Source: Desulfobacteraceae bacterium 4572_130
GTDB lineage: Bacteria; Desulfobacterota; Desulfobacteria; Desulfobacterales; Desulfobacteraceae
Assembly (NCBI GenBank): GCA_002084425.1
Contig: NBLN01000011.1
Coordinates: 1-64,000 of the forward strand
Reading direction: 5' to 3'
Length of the DNA stretch: 64,000 bases
The notes beneath the pieces were generated by a model, which saw only the letters and a program-made list of their open reading frames with translations, was not told the origin of the DNA and did not search any database. Of this stretch, positions 8,956 to 18,715 are shown piece after piece. A program made the position numbers and the translations under genes. Numbering within the stretch: the first letter of the stretch is position 1; each line of letters opens with the position of its first letter.

Positions 8956-11943
8956 TTAATTCTCATTAGTTTCAATAATTTTGATTTCATCATTTCTAAG
9001 TTTATAAAGTTTATAAACCATTTGATCTATTGCTTTATCAGTTTTGTTTATTTGTAATTGAAGTTCATTGATTTTGTTTTTATAGGATATAAAATATTCT
9101 TCCCATTCATCTTGTTTTAATAAGGAAAGTTTGATTTTTTGTTTTTTAAGCTCTGTAACAAATATTTTAAAATCATAGTTATAAAAACAATTTAATTTTT
9201 TTGTAATTTTTTGAATTTCAAAATTATCTTTAATACGGTTTAAAAACTTGTTTTTCTTTTTCTGAAGTTCTTTGTTTAGCTCCAACATTTTATCGGCTTT
9301 TTCTATAAAGGGAATTTGATCTTTGGGAAGGATTTGCGAAATAGGAATTTGCTGTAGTTGATTAATTTTTATATGTAGTCCTGCTTGAAAATTTGTTTTA
9401 AACCAATAATTAATTAGGTTTGAATTTACAATACTTAGTATAAATTTAAAATTAAAGTTGTGGTTGATTTCATAAATTATGCTTAATGTATCATTAGATA
9501 AAATAAAATCTTTACAATAAACTGAAATAATGCTTTGAGCAACATCTTGAATGAAAATTTTTTCTTTTTTGAAATAGTCCAATTTTCTTGGACCTGCACC
9601 AACTTTTTCCATCATAAACTTAGGTTTATACCAAATCCATTCAGATGGCTTATTATAATAATATCTTGATATATTTCTTCCTCTAATCATAGGATAACAA
9701 TCTTCATCAATTTTTTTATTTAAAATAAATTTTTTGTCATTACTAGTTTTAATACCTAATGAAAATTTAGCAATTTCGTTTAATTTAATTTTTTTAATAT
9801 TAAATTTTATTTCTGGTTTAAAAGAAAAAGTATGGTTATATATAGTCCTTATTCTCTTATACTTTAAAGTATAGTCTAATTCTTTAAATTGATTATTTTC
9901 ATATACTTTTAGAATAATGTTATTTTCATTTACTTTTATTTTTTTGAATATAATTATAACTGTAGTGACTATTGCCTCTTGAAATACATTAGGAGGAAGT
10001 TGAATTAATTCTAAAATTTTACTATTTTGAGTTAAAAATTTTCTAAATTTTGAAAAACTGTCTGTTCCAAGCCATGAATTTGAAAAAATAAAACTTAACA
10101 AACCTTCTTTTTTAAGAACTATATGACCTAATTCAGTAAAAATACTATATAAATCTGATTTGTTTTTGACAGTAATAAAATGTTTCTTATAAAAATTTCT
10201 TTCATTTTTGTTTTGAATGTTTGCAATATTCACATAAGGCGGATTACCAATAACAACATCAAAACCACCTTTTGCAAAGACCTCAGGAAATTCTTTTTGC
10301 CAATTAAAAGCTTTATCTCCTGCAATTTTTGGGTCATCAATTAAGGAATTTCCACATTTAATATTATTGTTTAACATACATAGTTTTCGTTGTTTTGATG
10401 CTGTTCGTAACCAAAGAGAAAGCTTTGCTATTTCAACACTTTCTTCATTAATATCAACACCATAAAGATTGTTTTCAAGAACTGCTGTTTCAATATCAAA
10501 TAATGACATTTGACCTTTATCCAGTTTTTTTTCAAGGTCTAAAATAAAATTGTGTTCATTTATAAGAAAATTTAAGGCTTGATTTAAAAAAGCACCACTG
10601 CCACATGCAGGATCCAGAATTTTTAAAGACAACAACCAGTTTTTATAATCTTGAAGTTTATTAAATATTTTTCTTCCTTTTCTAGACATTTCTCCTTTTT
10701 TAGTTTGATAAGTTTTATCAAATTCAATTTCCATAATCTCAAGTTTCTGGCGTTTTTCTCTGCAAAGAGTGCCAATCGTATTTTCCACAATATATTGAGT
10801 AATATAATTTGGAGTATAAAAAATACCATCTTTTTTGCGTTTGCTTTTAGTTTTATTTATGGGAATTCTTTTTATTTCTGCTGTAATTTCTTCAATTTCA
10901 GATAAAGAATGCTCAAAAATATGCCCTAAAATATTAACATCTATTTCAGTATTAAAATCATAACTTGAAAGTTTTAGTAAATCATTACTTAAAATATTAT
11001 CATCAATTTTCAGATTATCTAAAATATTATCTATATAAAATAATCCACCATTATATGCAGGAATATCATCACTTGAAATTTGTCCTTTTCTTCCAATATT
11101 CATATATCCAAAATATTGTTTATAAATATCATAAAGCGGTTTGTAAGAATCTTCTTCTTTTAAAATATTAAATCGTTGAATAATACGATCAATAGAATTT
11201 GGAGGAAGTAAATTTCTATCTTTTGCAAAAAGAATAAATAAAAATCGATCAAGTAATTTTTGTGATTTTTTAAATAAAACAAGTTTATTATATTGAGGAT
11301 TATTTTTAATTAAATTTTGAAAAAGTTTATTTTTAAATACAGAATAATTTTTATAAAGTTGTTTTGATATGGTTTGTTCGTGAAAAAAAGTTTCTTTTTT
11401 CAGTTTCAAAGGAAGGTTTGAAAAAATACTGTTTTTACTTAAAATTAAATAAAGTAATTTAAAATCTTGTTTACTTAAATTAAATAAATCAAATTCCTGA
11501 TATTCATTGGAATAGTCAATATAAAAACGCAATTTTTTAAAATTTGAAGTAATAACAAATTTACAATCTGGTTGATTGTTTTTGTAGTTAAAAGCTTGAT
11601 CTGTAATGGTTTTTAAATCTTTTGTTTTTGTTGATTTTAATTCTATTACAGCAATTGCTTTATTATTTTTTAAAATAGCTCCATCTGCTTTTTTACCATC
11701 AAACTGATTTTTAAATTCTAGTACTAGATTATAGTTGTCATCAGGTTTAATAGTATATCCTAAGACATGAACAAATAAATCCCTTAGAAATCCATCCTGA
11801 TATTCTTCTTCTTTAAGATTTTTGATTTTTTTAATTTTTACAAGGCTATAGTTTTTTAAAAAAGCTTGATATGCCTCTTCAACTTCATCTTTTTTAAGAT
11901 TTTTGAAATATTTGTTTAATACAGATTTTTGAAATATTGTCAT
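8956..11943 (-). CDS. type IIG (Eco57I-like) restriction-modification enzyme
   Basis: The 995-residue single chain combines three parts. Residues about 80 to 105 contain a PDDEXK nuclease site (ADGAILKN, then AIAVIELKST). The middle is an N6-adenine methyltransferase with motif I DPACGSGAF (about residue 445), GVDINEESVEIAKLSL and catalytic NPPY (about residue 569). The C-terminal part has MIRGRNISRYY and HIKINQLQQIPI, the usual target-recognition signatures. Such enzymes cut foreign DNA and methylate their own site in one protein. It is intact and on the minus strand, directly after gspF in the same orientation, with two stem-loops and an integron-type GTTAGGC motif in the gap. I see no other BREX genes, so a PglX role is unlikely. 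Confidence 0.88.
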   Translation of the reverse strand: MTIFQKSVLNKYFKNLKKDEVEEAYQAFLKNYSLVKIKKIKNLKEEEYQDGFLRDLFVHVLGYTIKPDDNYNLVLEFKNQFDGKKADGAILKNNKAIAVIELKSTKTKDLKTITDQAFNYKNNQPDCKFVITSNFKKLRFYIDYSNEYQEFDLFNLSKQDFKLLYLILSKNSIFSNLPLKLKKETFFHEQTISKQLYKNYSVFKNKLFQNLIKNNPQYNKLVLFKKSQKLLDRFLFILFAKDRNLLPPNSIDRIIQRFNILKEEDSYKPLYDIYKQYFGYMNIGRKGQISSDDIPAYNGGLFYIDNILDNLKIDDNILSNDLLKLSSYDFNTEIDVNILGHIFEHSLSEIEEITAEIKRIPINKTKSKRKKDGIFYTPNYITQYIVENTIGTLCREKRQKLEIMEIEFDKTYQTKKGEMSRKGRKIFNKLQDYKNWLLSLKILDPACGSGAFLNQALNFLINEHNFILDLEKKLDKGQMSLFDIETAVLENNLYGVDINEESVEIAKLSLWLRTASKQRKLCMLNNNIKCGNSLIDDPKIAGDKAFNWQKEFPEVFAKGGFDVVIGNPPYVNIANIQNKNERNFYKKHFITVKNKSDLYSIFTELGHIVLKKEGLLSFIFSNSWLGTDSFSKFRKFLTQNSKILELIQLPPNVFQEAIVTTVIIIFKKIKVNENNIILKVYENNQFKELDYTLKYKRIRTIYNHTFSFKPEIKFNIKKIKLNEIAKFSLGIKTSNDKKFILNKKIDEDCYPMIRGRNISRYYYNKPSEWIWYKPKFMMEKVGAGPRKLDYFKKEKIFIQDVAQSIISVYCKDFILSNDTLSIIYEINHNFNFKFILSIVNSNLINYWFKTNFQAGLHIKINQLQQIPISQILPKDQIPFIEKADKMLELNKELQKKKNKFLNRIKDNFEIQKITKKLNCFYNYDFKIFVTELKKQKIKLSLLKQDEWEEYFISYKNKINELQLQINKTDKAIDQMVYKLYKLRNDEIKIIETNEN

Positions 11944-11977
11944 TTTATATTAAACTTTATTTATGTATTTATTAATT

Positions 11978-12024
11978 GACGCTGGAGCGTCATAGTATTT
12001 TACTCTTACGCTGGAGCATAAGAG
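11978..12024. repeat. two adjacent stem-loops sharing an ACGCTGGAGC core
   Basis: TGACGCT-GG-AGCGTCA (11978-11993) is a perfect palindrome around GG. Ten bases further, CTCTTACGCT-GG-AGCATAAGAG (12003-12024) repeats the same core with one mismatch in its 10-base arms. The flanks differ but compensate, so the hairpins are conserved rather than the sequence. They lie between the restriction gene start and the gspF end. Confidence 0.75.
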
Positions 12025-12110
12025 CAAGATATTTTTTAGAATTTTGTTTTTTATATTAAAAATTCAATATTAAATCTTGGATGTTCATTTTTTTTGTCCT
12101 TAAAGCTAAT

Positions 12111-12125
12111 GCCTAACAAGCTAAC
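12111..12125 (-). other. integron-type R' core-like motif downstream of gspF
   Basis: On the minus strand this stretch reads GTTAGCTTGTTAGGC. GTTAGGC matches the GTTRRRY recombination core of integron attC/attI sites. It lies 60 bases after the gspF stop and before the inserted restriction gene, on the same strand. No partner half-site or hairpin is evident, so it may be a remnant or chance. Confidence 0.3.
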
Positions 12126-12185
12126 AACTAAAGGCTAATAAAAAGTCATAAAAAAAATTATAGGAAAGTAGATAAAGAGTTAAGT

Positions 12186-13424
12186 TTACATGACAAGCTG
12201 ATTCATTCCAAAAATAGGCAGGCATATTGATAGAACTATAAATCCCACAAGAATTCCCATGACAAGTATAATAAATGGTTCAAGAAGTGCTGTCATTGAT
12301 GTTACAGAAGCTTCAACTTCTTTTTCAAAAAGATTTGCTGTTTTTTTAAGCATGTCTTCCATTTTACCACTTTTTTCTCCAACTTTTATCATTTGAATGG
12401 CAAGAAATGGAAAAGCATTACTGGCTTCAAGAGCTTTGCCTAATTCTCCTCCCTGTTCAACAACCTGGGATGCATTATCTATTGCTTTGATAATTATTTT
12501 ATTACCTGTAATACCTTTGGCAATACTAAGGGATGTAAGCATGGGAACACCATTTTCTAAAAGAGCACTAAGAACCCTTGAAAATCTTGCTGCTGCAAGC
12601 TTTTGAAGAAGTTTACCAATTTTTGGTATAAAAAATAAAATTTTATCGAATATATAAGCACCTTTATCTGTTCTTCGGAATAAATGAATGGATATAAGTC
12701 CAATAACAGGAATAAAAATAACACCCCACCAAAAGGAATTTAAAAAAGAACTCAGGGATATAAGAAAACGTGTTGGAGCAGGCAGAGTTTGATTCATATC
12801 AGAAAAAATACTAACAATTCCTGGAATAATATAAGTAATGAGAAATATAAGAACAAGACAGCCTATAACAGCCATAAAAACAGGATAGGCAAAGGCTGTT
12901 TGTATTTTTTGCTTTGTTTCCTCTCTTTTTTCTGTAATATCAGCAAGGCGTTCCAGAACAATTTCAAGGGTTCCAGAAGATTCTCCTGCTTTTATCATAT
13001 TTATGTAAATTTGAGAAAATACAGATGGATACATTAAAAGAGATTCAGCAAAACTTCTTCCTTCTTCTATTGACCCTTTGATTTTTGATAAAATTTTTTT
13101 TAATGCCTTGGATCTTGTTTGGGTAACAAGAGTTGCAATAGCCTCAACTAGGGGAAAACCAGCAGATATTAGAGTTGCAAGTTGTCTTGTTATCATTGCA
13201 ATTTCAGAAGCTTTGATTCTGGAAAACAATAATATATTTAAAGAATTAAACATATTATTGTTTTTTTTTTCTGTTTTACTTTCAGAATCTATTTCATTTA
13301 TTGAAATAGGAAAAAAATTTTTTTTTCTGATCTTTGTTCCTGCTGATATCAAACTTTCAGCATCAATTATACCAGATATTTTTTTTCCTTTATTGTTTAA
13401 AGCATTGTATTCAAAAACCGGCAT
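12186..13424 (-). CDS. gspF: GspF inner-membrane platform protein of type II secretion
   Basis: The 412-residue protein shows the GspF/PilC plan: an N-terminal VFEYNALNNKGKKISGIIDA segment, two homologous cytoplasmic helical domains (each with ATLISAGFPLVEAI- or SALLENGVPMLTSL-type text and GESSGTLE or GEKSGKME), and three membrane helices, the last near the C-terminus (EPFIILVMGILVGFIVLSI). GspF forms the centre of the secretion motor next to the ATPase GspE. It is on the minus strand, the last gene of this half-operon; in other T2SS operons gspG follows, but here gspG is 12 kb away and inverted. The gap to the TPR gene is 35 bases. Confidence 0.92.
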   Translation of the reverse strand: MPVFEYNALNNKGKKISGIIDAESLISAGTKIRKKNFFPISINEIDSESKTEKKNNNMFNSLNILLFSRIKASEIAMITRQLATLISAGFPLVEAIATLVTQTRSKALKKILSKIKGSIEEGRSFAESLLMYPSVFSQIYINMIKAGESSGTLEIVLERLADITEKREETKQKIQTAFAYPVFMAVIGCLVLIFLITYIIPGIVSIFSDMNQTLPAPTRFLISLSSFLNSFWWGVIFIPVIGLISIHLFRRTDKGAYIFDKILFFIPKIGKLLQKLAAARFSRVLSALLENGVPMLTSLSIAKGITGNKIIIKAIDNASQVVEQGGELGKALEASNAFPFLAIQMIKVGEKSGKMEDMLKKTANLFEKEVEASVTSMTALLEPFIILVMGILVGFIVLSICLPIFGMNQLVM

Positions 13425-13459
13425 CAGTAAGTACTCCCAGTGGTATGAGTGGTATGTTT

Positions 13460-14419
13460 TTAAAAAGGTATGTTAAATGAAAACAAGATTTTTTTTTTAT
13501 TTTTATAGTTAGTATCTAATTGAGAGAAACGAGTATATTTTTTGTGCATATTTTCAATAATTTGTTGTTGTTTAAATATGTTATATTTTTTTGCACTTGA
13601 TATTGCACCATAAATATTCCCTGAATAAAAACCTGTTTCAATAAAACTAAGGACACCTCCCAGGGCATTATTTCCATTTTGAAATGATTTATGGGAGGCT
13701 AGAATAAGTGTAGTATTTAATAAAAATGACACAAAGGCATCACGATATCTTTCACAATATAAAAACCCTAGTCCTGGTATAATAGATGCAATTCCTGCAA
13801 TAGTCGGACTTTTTTTGTCTTGAATTTTAATGTTTATTATATGTTTTTTTATTTCATTTTTATGAAATTTTTTTTCACCTATTTTACTTATTTTTGTTAT
13901 ATAGCTATCTGCTTTATCTAGGGCATTAGTTTCCATAAATTCAGCTCTTTTAAGATATATCCATGCAAGAAAAGAATAAATTCTATCTTTTAGATTATTA
14001 TCATCAGTTAATATTAAAAGATTTTTCATGTTGGTTTCAGCTGGACCTATTTTATTTATATTTAAATAAGCTCTGCTAAGCATAAAATACGATTCAACAT
14101 TTAATGTATCGTTTATTAAAAAAGAAGAAAACTTTTTAAAGATATCAATAGCTTTTAAATATTTTTTTAAATGAAAATAAGCTTTTCCTATTTTAAACTC
14201 AGCATATTTTATTCTTTTATCTTTGGGAAAAAAATGAATAAATCTTTTGTATTCTAATATAGAAGTACTATAATCTTTATTATTATAGCATTGTTCAGCA
14301 TATTCATACTGAAAATCAGGTTTTATTATTAAATTATAATTTTCATTTTCTGCTATACATTGAGTTGTAAATAAAAGAATAATAAAAAAAAAGGTTGTTG
14401 TAATTTTTATAATTTTCAT
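13460..14419 (-). CDS. exported TPR protein with DUF5683-like membrane tail
   Basis: The 319-residue protein has a signal peptide (residues 4 to 23, ending CIA), then several TPR-like helical repeats (YNNKDYSTSILEYKRFIHFF; GKAYFHLKKYLKAIDIFKKF), and a C-terminal part with two hydrophobic stretches starting IASIIPGLGFLYCERYRDA, the PGLG-x-Y-x(6)A signature of DUF5683-type membrane proteins. It overlaps yidD by 4 bases, and the pair sits between gspE and gspF. A periplasmic or membrane role connected with secretion or envelope assembly is reasonable but unproven. Confidence 0.65.
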   Translation of the reverse strand: MKIIKITTTFFFIILLFTTQCIAENENYNLIIKPDFQYEYAEQCYNNKDYSTSILEYKRFIHFFPKDKRIKYAEFKIGKAYFHLKKYLKAIDIFKKFSSFLINDTLNVESYFMLSRAYLNINKIGPAETNMKNLLILTDDNNLKDRIYSFLAWIYLKRAEFMETNALDKADSYITKISKIGEKKFHKNEIKKHIINIKIQDKKSPTIAGIASIIPGLGFLYCERYRDAFVSFLLNTTLILASHKSFQNGNNALGGVLSFIETGFYSGNIYGAISSAKKYNIFKQQQIIENMHKKYTRFSQLDTNYKNKKKILFSFNIPF

Positions 14420-14895
14420 TTTTCATCTTTTTTTTTGAACCACCAGAAATCATTAGCATTAACAGGGTCAATGTAAATTTTTTTATTATTTACAGATATT
14501 TGTTTACTAGTTAAAACTTCATCTCCCCCACATCTTATAAGCCTATCACATGTCATTATCCATCCTATTAAAAAACCATGTTTCTTAAAAGCAGTTGATG
14601 CATATTTAGAACATGAGGGATACATAGAACATCGATTGCCATCAAGGGAAGAAATATATTTTTTATAAAATTTTATTATTTCCATATTTTTGGGGGGATA
14701 TACCAGTGAAACATTAACTGAAAAATCATTATTTTTTAATAAATTATTATTAGATTCTTCCATACTCTGCTCTGCAGGAACCATATTTATATTAAATAAA
14801 ATAATAAAAATAATAATAGAAATTATTTTATGGTAATTTATATGAAACACTATATTTTTCTTTATATTTGTCTCTGCATTATGAAATATACACAA
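14416..14895 (-). CDS. yidD: YidD-like membrane protein insertion efficiency factor
   Basis: The core matches YidD: IIKFYKKYISSLDGNRCSMY, then PSCSKYASTAFKKHGFLIGW and DRLIRCGG. YidD (about 70 residues elsewhere) helps YidC-dependent insertion of inner-membrane proteins. This version is longer, 159 residues, with a hydrophobic N-terminal segment (about residues 22 to 41), so it may be membrane-anchored or exported. Three cysteines in the core are conserved family residues. The most upstream start is used; an internal Met before PAEQSMEE would give a shorter protein. It overlaps the TPR gene (ATGA) and follows gspE by 41 bases. Confidence 0.8.
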   Translation of the reverse strand: MCIFHNAETNIKKNIVFHINYHKIISIIIFIILFNINMVPAEQSMEESNNNLLKNNDFSVNVSLVYPPKNMEIIKFYKKYISSLDGNRCSMYPSCSKYASTAFKKHGFLIGWIMTCDRLIRCGGDEVLTSKQISVNNKKIYIDPVNANDFWWFKKKDEK

Positions 14896-14936
14896 TTGAT
14901 TTAAAACTAATGGAAAAGTAACAAATTATTATATTT

Positions 14937-16616
14937 TTATGTAACACGAAGCACTTCTTTAACGCTTGTAGCACCATTTAGAAGTTTTTTTATGCAGTTG
15001 TCTCGCAAAGTACTCATACCATTTTTTAAAGCAATCTTTTTTATTTCATTTGAATCTGATGTTTTAAGAATTGTAGCTTTAAGTTCATTATCAATTTCTA
15101 TGATTTCAAATATTGCCTGTCGTCCTATATAACCAGTATCAAAACATTTTAAACATCCATTTGCCTTATAAACAGTTTTATCTTTAAAATTTTTATTAAT
15201 ATTAAGATTTTGGATTTCAATTGTATCAAGTAAATGTTTTTTTTTGCAATTATTACATAAAATTCTTATTAGTCTTTGGGCAATAACAGCTTTTACTGAA
15301 GAAGTAATAAGATATGGTTCAACACCAAGTTCCACAAGCCTTGTAACTGCACCTGCAGAATCATTGGTATGAAGTGTTGAAAAAACCAAATGTCCTGTAA
15401 GAGCTGACTGTATAGCTATCTTAGATGTTTCAAGGTCTCTTATCTCTCCCACAAGAATAACATCAGGATCCTGCCTTACAATAGATCTTAACCCTTTTGC
15501 AAATGTAACTCCAATTTTTCTATTAACTTGAATTTGACCAATTCCTTTAAGATTATATTCAACAGGGTCTTCAATGGTTATAATATTTTTATCAGAAGAA
15601 TTAATGGCGGCAAGTGATGCATAAAGCGTTGTTGTTTTACCACTTCCAGTGGGGCCAGTTACAAGAATTATCCCACTATTTTGTCTAATTAAATTATTAA
15701 TAACTGCTAGTTCTTTTTCTTCCATACCAAACTGTGTAAGTTCAAGAAAATTTCGTGATTTATTTAACAGCCTCATTACTAACCGTTCTCCAAATGAAGT
15801 AGGCACTGTTGAAACACGGATATCTATTTCTTGATCACCAATTCTAACCTCAAATCTTCCATCTTGTGGAATTCTTTTCTCAGCTATATCCATATTTGAC
15901 ATAACTTTAATTCTTGAAACAAGAAATGGCTGAATCCACCTGGGAGGAGAGAGTAAATCATATAAAATGCCATCAATACGATATCTTATATTAATACTAT
16001 CCTGAAATGGTTCAATGTGAATATCACTTGCGTTTGCCTTTGCAGACTGTGATATAATATGATTAACAAGCCTGATTACAGGAGCATCACTTGTATCATC
16101 AAGAAGATCTTCTGTTTGTTCAATTTCCTGAATAATACTAGAGCCATTACCCTCCATATCTTCAACAAGCTGCATTGCACTTCCCGTGCTATTATAAAAA
16201 GTATTTATTGCTGAAAGTATTTCGTTTCTAGGGGTAATACAAAGTTCATATTTATCAAAATCTAGAATAGATATAATGTCATCTATGGGGGACATGCTAG
16301 AAGGATCATGTAAAGCAATAACAGGTATTTCTTTATCTTTTTCAATGGGAACAATACAGAATTTTTTTAAAAATTTTATTGAAATTTTTTCAGTAAAACT
16401 ATGTTGATTATTCTCCATTGAAATTTTTTTAACAAAAGGTATTGAATAAATACTGCTTAAAGTTTTAAGGATATTATATTCATTAACAAGACCCGATTCA
16501 ATGAGAGAATCAACAAAATTCAATTTTTTATTATTATAAATACCTTTAATTTTTTCGGCATCATGTTCAGAAAAAGAAATTTTATCACAAATTTTTTTTA
16601 TAAATAAATTTATCAT
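14937..16616 (-). CDS. gspE: GspE secretion ATPase
   Basis: GspE powers pseudopilus assembly. The 559-residue protein has the N-terminal GspE/MshE domain, then Walker A GPTGSGKTTTL (about residue 320), the Asp box IITIEDPVEY, Walker B DPDVILVGEIRD and the His box LTGHLVFSTLHTNDS. A tetracysteine zinc site is present (CNNC about residue 458, CLKC about residue 488), as in classic GspE. The stop overlaps nothing, but the start overlaps the end of gspD by 4 bases. Everything needed for activity appears intact. Confidence 0.95.
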   Translation of the reverse strand: MINLFIKKICDKISFSEHDAEKIKGIYNNKKLNFVDSLIESGLVNEYNILKTLSSIYSIPFVKKISMENNQHSFTEKISIKFLKKFCIVPIEKDKEIPVIALHDPSSMSPIDDIISILDFDKYELCITPRNEILSAINTFYNSTGSAMQLVEDMEGNGSSIIQEIEQTEDLLDDTSDAPVIRLVNHIISQSAKANASDIHIEPFQDSINIRYRIDGILYDLLSPPRWIQPFLVSRIKVMSNMDIAEKRIPQDGRFEVRIGDQEIDIRVSTVPTSFGERLVMRLLNKSRNFLELTQFGMEEKELAVINNLIRQNSGIILVTGPTGSGKTTTLYASLAAINSSDKNIITIEDPVEYNLKGIGQIQVNRKIGVTFAKGLRSIVRQDPDVILVGEIRDLETSKIAIQSALTGHLVFSTLHTNDSAGAVTRLVELGVEPYLITSSVKAVIAQRLIRILCNNCKKKHLLDTIEIQNLNINKNFKDKTVYKANGCLKCFDTGYIGRQAIFEIIEIDNELKATILKTSDSNEIKKIALKNGMSTLRDNCIKKLLNGATSVKEVLRVT

Positions 16617-18715
16617 TTATAAAGTTTTATACTCCCATTTTTTATACTATCAATATGTGTTTTTTTAATATCATTAATTTTTTGTGCCTCATTAGCATTT
16701 TGTATAACTTTTGGTGTTAAAAATACATAAAGATTAGTTTTTTCTGATTCATCTGAAGTTGTCTTAAACAAATACCCAGCAAGAGGAATATTACCTAAAC
16801 ATGGCATGCTGTATTCTTTTTTTGTAAGGATTTCATCTATAAGCCCTCCAATTACAATTGTATGACCATCTTTTACAATTAGAGTTGTTTCAAATTCACG
16901 CTTTAAAGTTGTTGGACGATCCATAGTACCTGATCCACTATCAAGTTTAGTAATTTTTTGGAAAACATTAAGTCTTACCAGCCTGTCCTTGCTGATATGA
17001 GGAGTTATTTTTAAAGTAATTCCAACATCTTTATATTCATAGGAACTATAAGTATCAGTTGCATTTTCTGCTGCTGATCTTGTTTGGTATGGTACATTTT
17101 TTCCTATTATTAAAGATGCTTCTTCATTATCTGTAGTAAGAATTTGAGGGGTTGAAAGAATATTAACACCTTTTTTATTTTTATAAGCTTGAATAACTGC
17201 TCCTATTGATGGAAATTCAATATCACCAATTGTAAGTGTTCTGCCCATTACTCCAACAGAAAAACCTGAGGGAAGTACTGTACCTAATCCAGCATTAAGA
17301 TTAGATCCATTTAAAAGAGGTATTACAGAGCCTCCAAAAACTGCACCAGTATCACCACCACCAGCATTAAAATCTTCACCTACACGCCATTCTGTACCTA
17401 ATTTTAATCCAGTATCTGCATTAACTTCCATTAATAAGCATTCGATATAAACCATGGGTCTTGGTATATCAAGTTTAGAAATAACACCTTGAATCACAGG
17501 ATAATCTTCTTTGTCAGCAGTTATTATTAAACTATTTGTTGATTTGTCAGCTGTTATTTTCATGTGCCCGGACATAATAGGAGCATTTTTTCGTCCTGAA
17601 GTTTTATTATTTTTTGAGGAATTAATATTTTGAAGGACTTTAACAAGATTTTCTGCTGAAGCATGTTCAAGGTAATATACACGAATTTTTTCTTCACCTT
17701 TTTGAACTTTTTTATCAAGAAGTGCAATAAGGTCTTTAATTTGTTCAGTTCTTATTTCACTTGCCAGTAAAATAACTGAATTTGTTCTTTCATCTGCAAC
17801 AAATTTTACTATTGAATCTAATTTTGTATTTTTTGTATTTTTTTTGATAGTTTTTTTAAAAATAATAGATAAATTTTGTGTGAGTTTTTTTGCATCAGCA
17901 TATTCAATTGGAATAACTGATATTTTTTTCCCAATATCTTTTATATCTATTATTTTAATAATTTTTAAAAGTCTTTCAATATTAGAAAGGATATCAGTTA
18001 TAATCAGAGTATTTGTATCATTGTAGGAAAGGACAGAACTAGTTTTGGACACCATTGGCTTAAAAAGTTTTTTTATTTCATTGGAATCTGCAAACTTTAA
18101 AGAAATTATTCTAGTAACTAATTTGTCTTTACTTTTTTCTTGTTTACTTGAAAGTTGTGTATCAATATTTTGCGTTCTTGCTTTGGGTAAAGGAATTATT
18201 TTTATAATTTTTCCTGTTTCAACAGTAGTAAAACCATGAGTTTCAAGAACAGATTCAAATACTCTATAAGCATCTTTAATAGAAATTTTTAAAGGAGAAA
18301 TAATTGTAACTTTCCCTTTTACTTTTGGATCTACAATAAAGTTTTTACCTGTAAGTTCACTAATAAATTTAATAAAAGTATTAATATCTACATTATTAAA
18401 ATCAATTGAAATATATTCACGGTTCCATTTTTTTTGAATTTCAGTTTTATTATTCCCAGCATTTTTTTTTGGTTTGAGCGGTTTAATTTTTTGAGCAGTT
18501 TTGTGTGGTATAATTTTGTTTTTTTTAATTTGACTAGTATTAATTTCCCTTTGATTGGATGTAATCTGTTCAGTTTTATTTTCTTTAATCTTGGATTTAT
18601 TTGTTTTATTTATTTTTGAGTTAGTCTGGTCGGAATTTGCCTGAAGAGCAATAGTATTAACTACAAAAATAAAATAAAATAAAATAAAGAATAAAACCTT
18701 TTTGTTACTGAACAT
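16613..18715 (-). CDS. gspD: GspD outer-membrane secretin
   Basis: The 700-residue protein has a signal peptide (about residues 1 to 24), a Lys/Asn-rich linker, an N0 domain (YISIDFNNVDINTFIKFISE), three N-type domains (for example TRIISLKFADSNEIKKLFKP and IRVYYLEHASAENLVKVLQN) and the C-terminal secretin barrel with VPYQTRSAAEN, a DVGITLKITPHIS segment and VIGGLIDE. Secretins form the outer-membrane channel. It overlaps gspC by 11 bases and gspE by 4 bases. The low-complexity linker (residues 25 to 90) is longer than usual. No pilotin gene is visible nearby. Confidence 0.94.
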   Translation of the reverse strand: MFSNKKVLFFILFYFIFVVNTIALQANSDQTNSKINKTNKSKIKENKTEQITSNQREINTSQIKKNKIIPHKTAQKIKPLKPKKNAGNNKTEIQKKWNREYISIDFNNVDINTFIKFISELTGKNFIVDPKVKGKVTIISPLKISIKDAYRVFESVLETHGFTTVETGKIIKIIPLPKARTQNIDTQLSSKQEKSKDKLVTRIISLKFADSNEIKKLFKPMVSKTSSVLSYNDTNTLIITDILSNIERLLKIIKIIDIKDIGKKISVIPIEYADAKKLTQNLSIIFKKTIKKNTKNTKLDSIVKFVADERTNSVILLASEIRTEQIKDLIALLDKKVQKGEEKIRVYYLEHASAENLVKVLQNINSSKNNKTSGRKNAPIMSGHMKITADKSTNSLIITADKEDYPVIQGVISKLDIPRPMVYIECLLMEVNADTGLKLGTEWRVGEDFNAGGGDTGAVFGGSVIPLLNGSNLNAGLGTVLPSGFSVGVMGRTLTIGDIEFPSIGAVIQAYKNKKGVNILSTPQILTTDNEEASLIIGKNVPYQTRSAAENATDTYSSYEYKDVGITLKITPHISKDRLVRLNVFQKITKLDSGSGTMDRPTTLKREFETTLIVKDGHTIVIGGLIDEILTKKEYSMPCLGNIPLAGYLFKTTSDESEKTNLYVFLTPKVIQNANEAQKINDIKKTHIDSIKNGSIKLYK

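Noticed and set aside
8956-11943. BREX PglX methyltransferase
   Set aside because: The protein has its own nuclease motif and a type IIG layout, and no brxA, brxB, brxC, pglZ or brxL genes are nearby.
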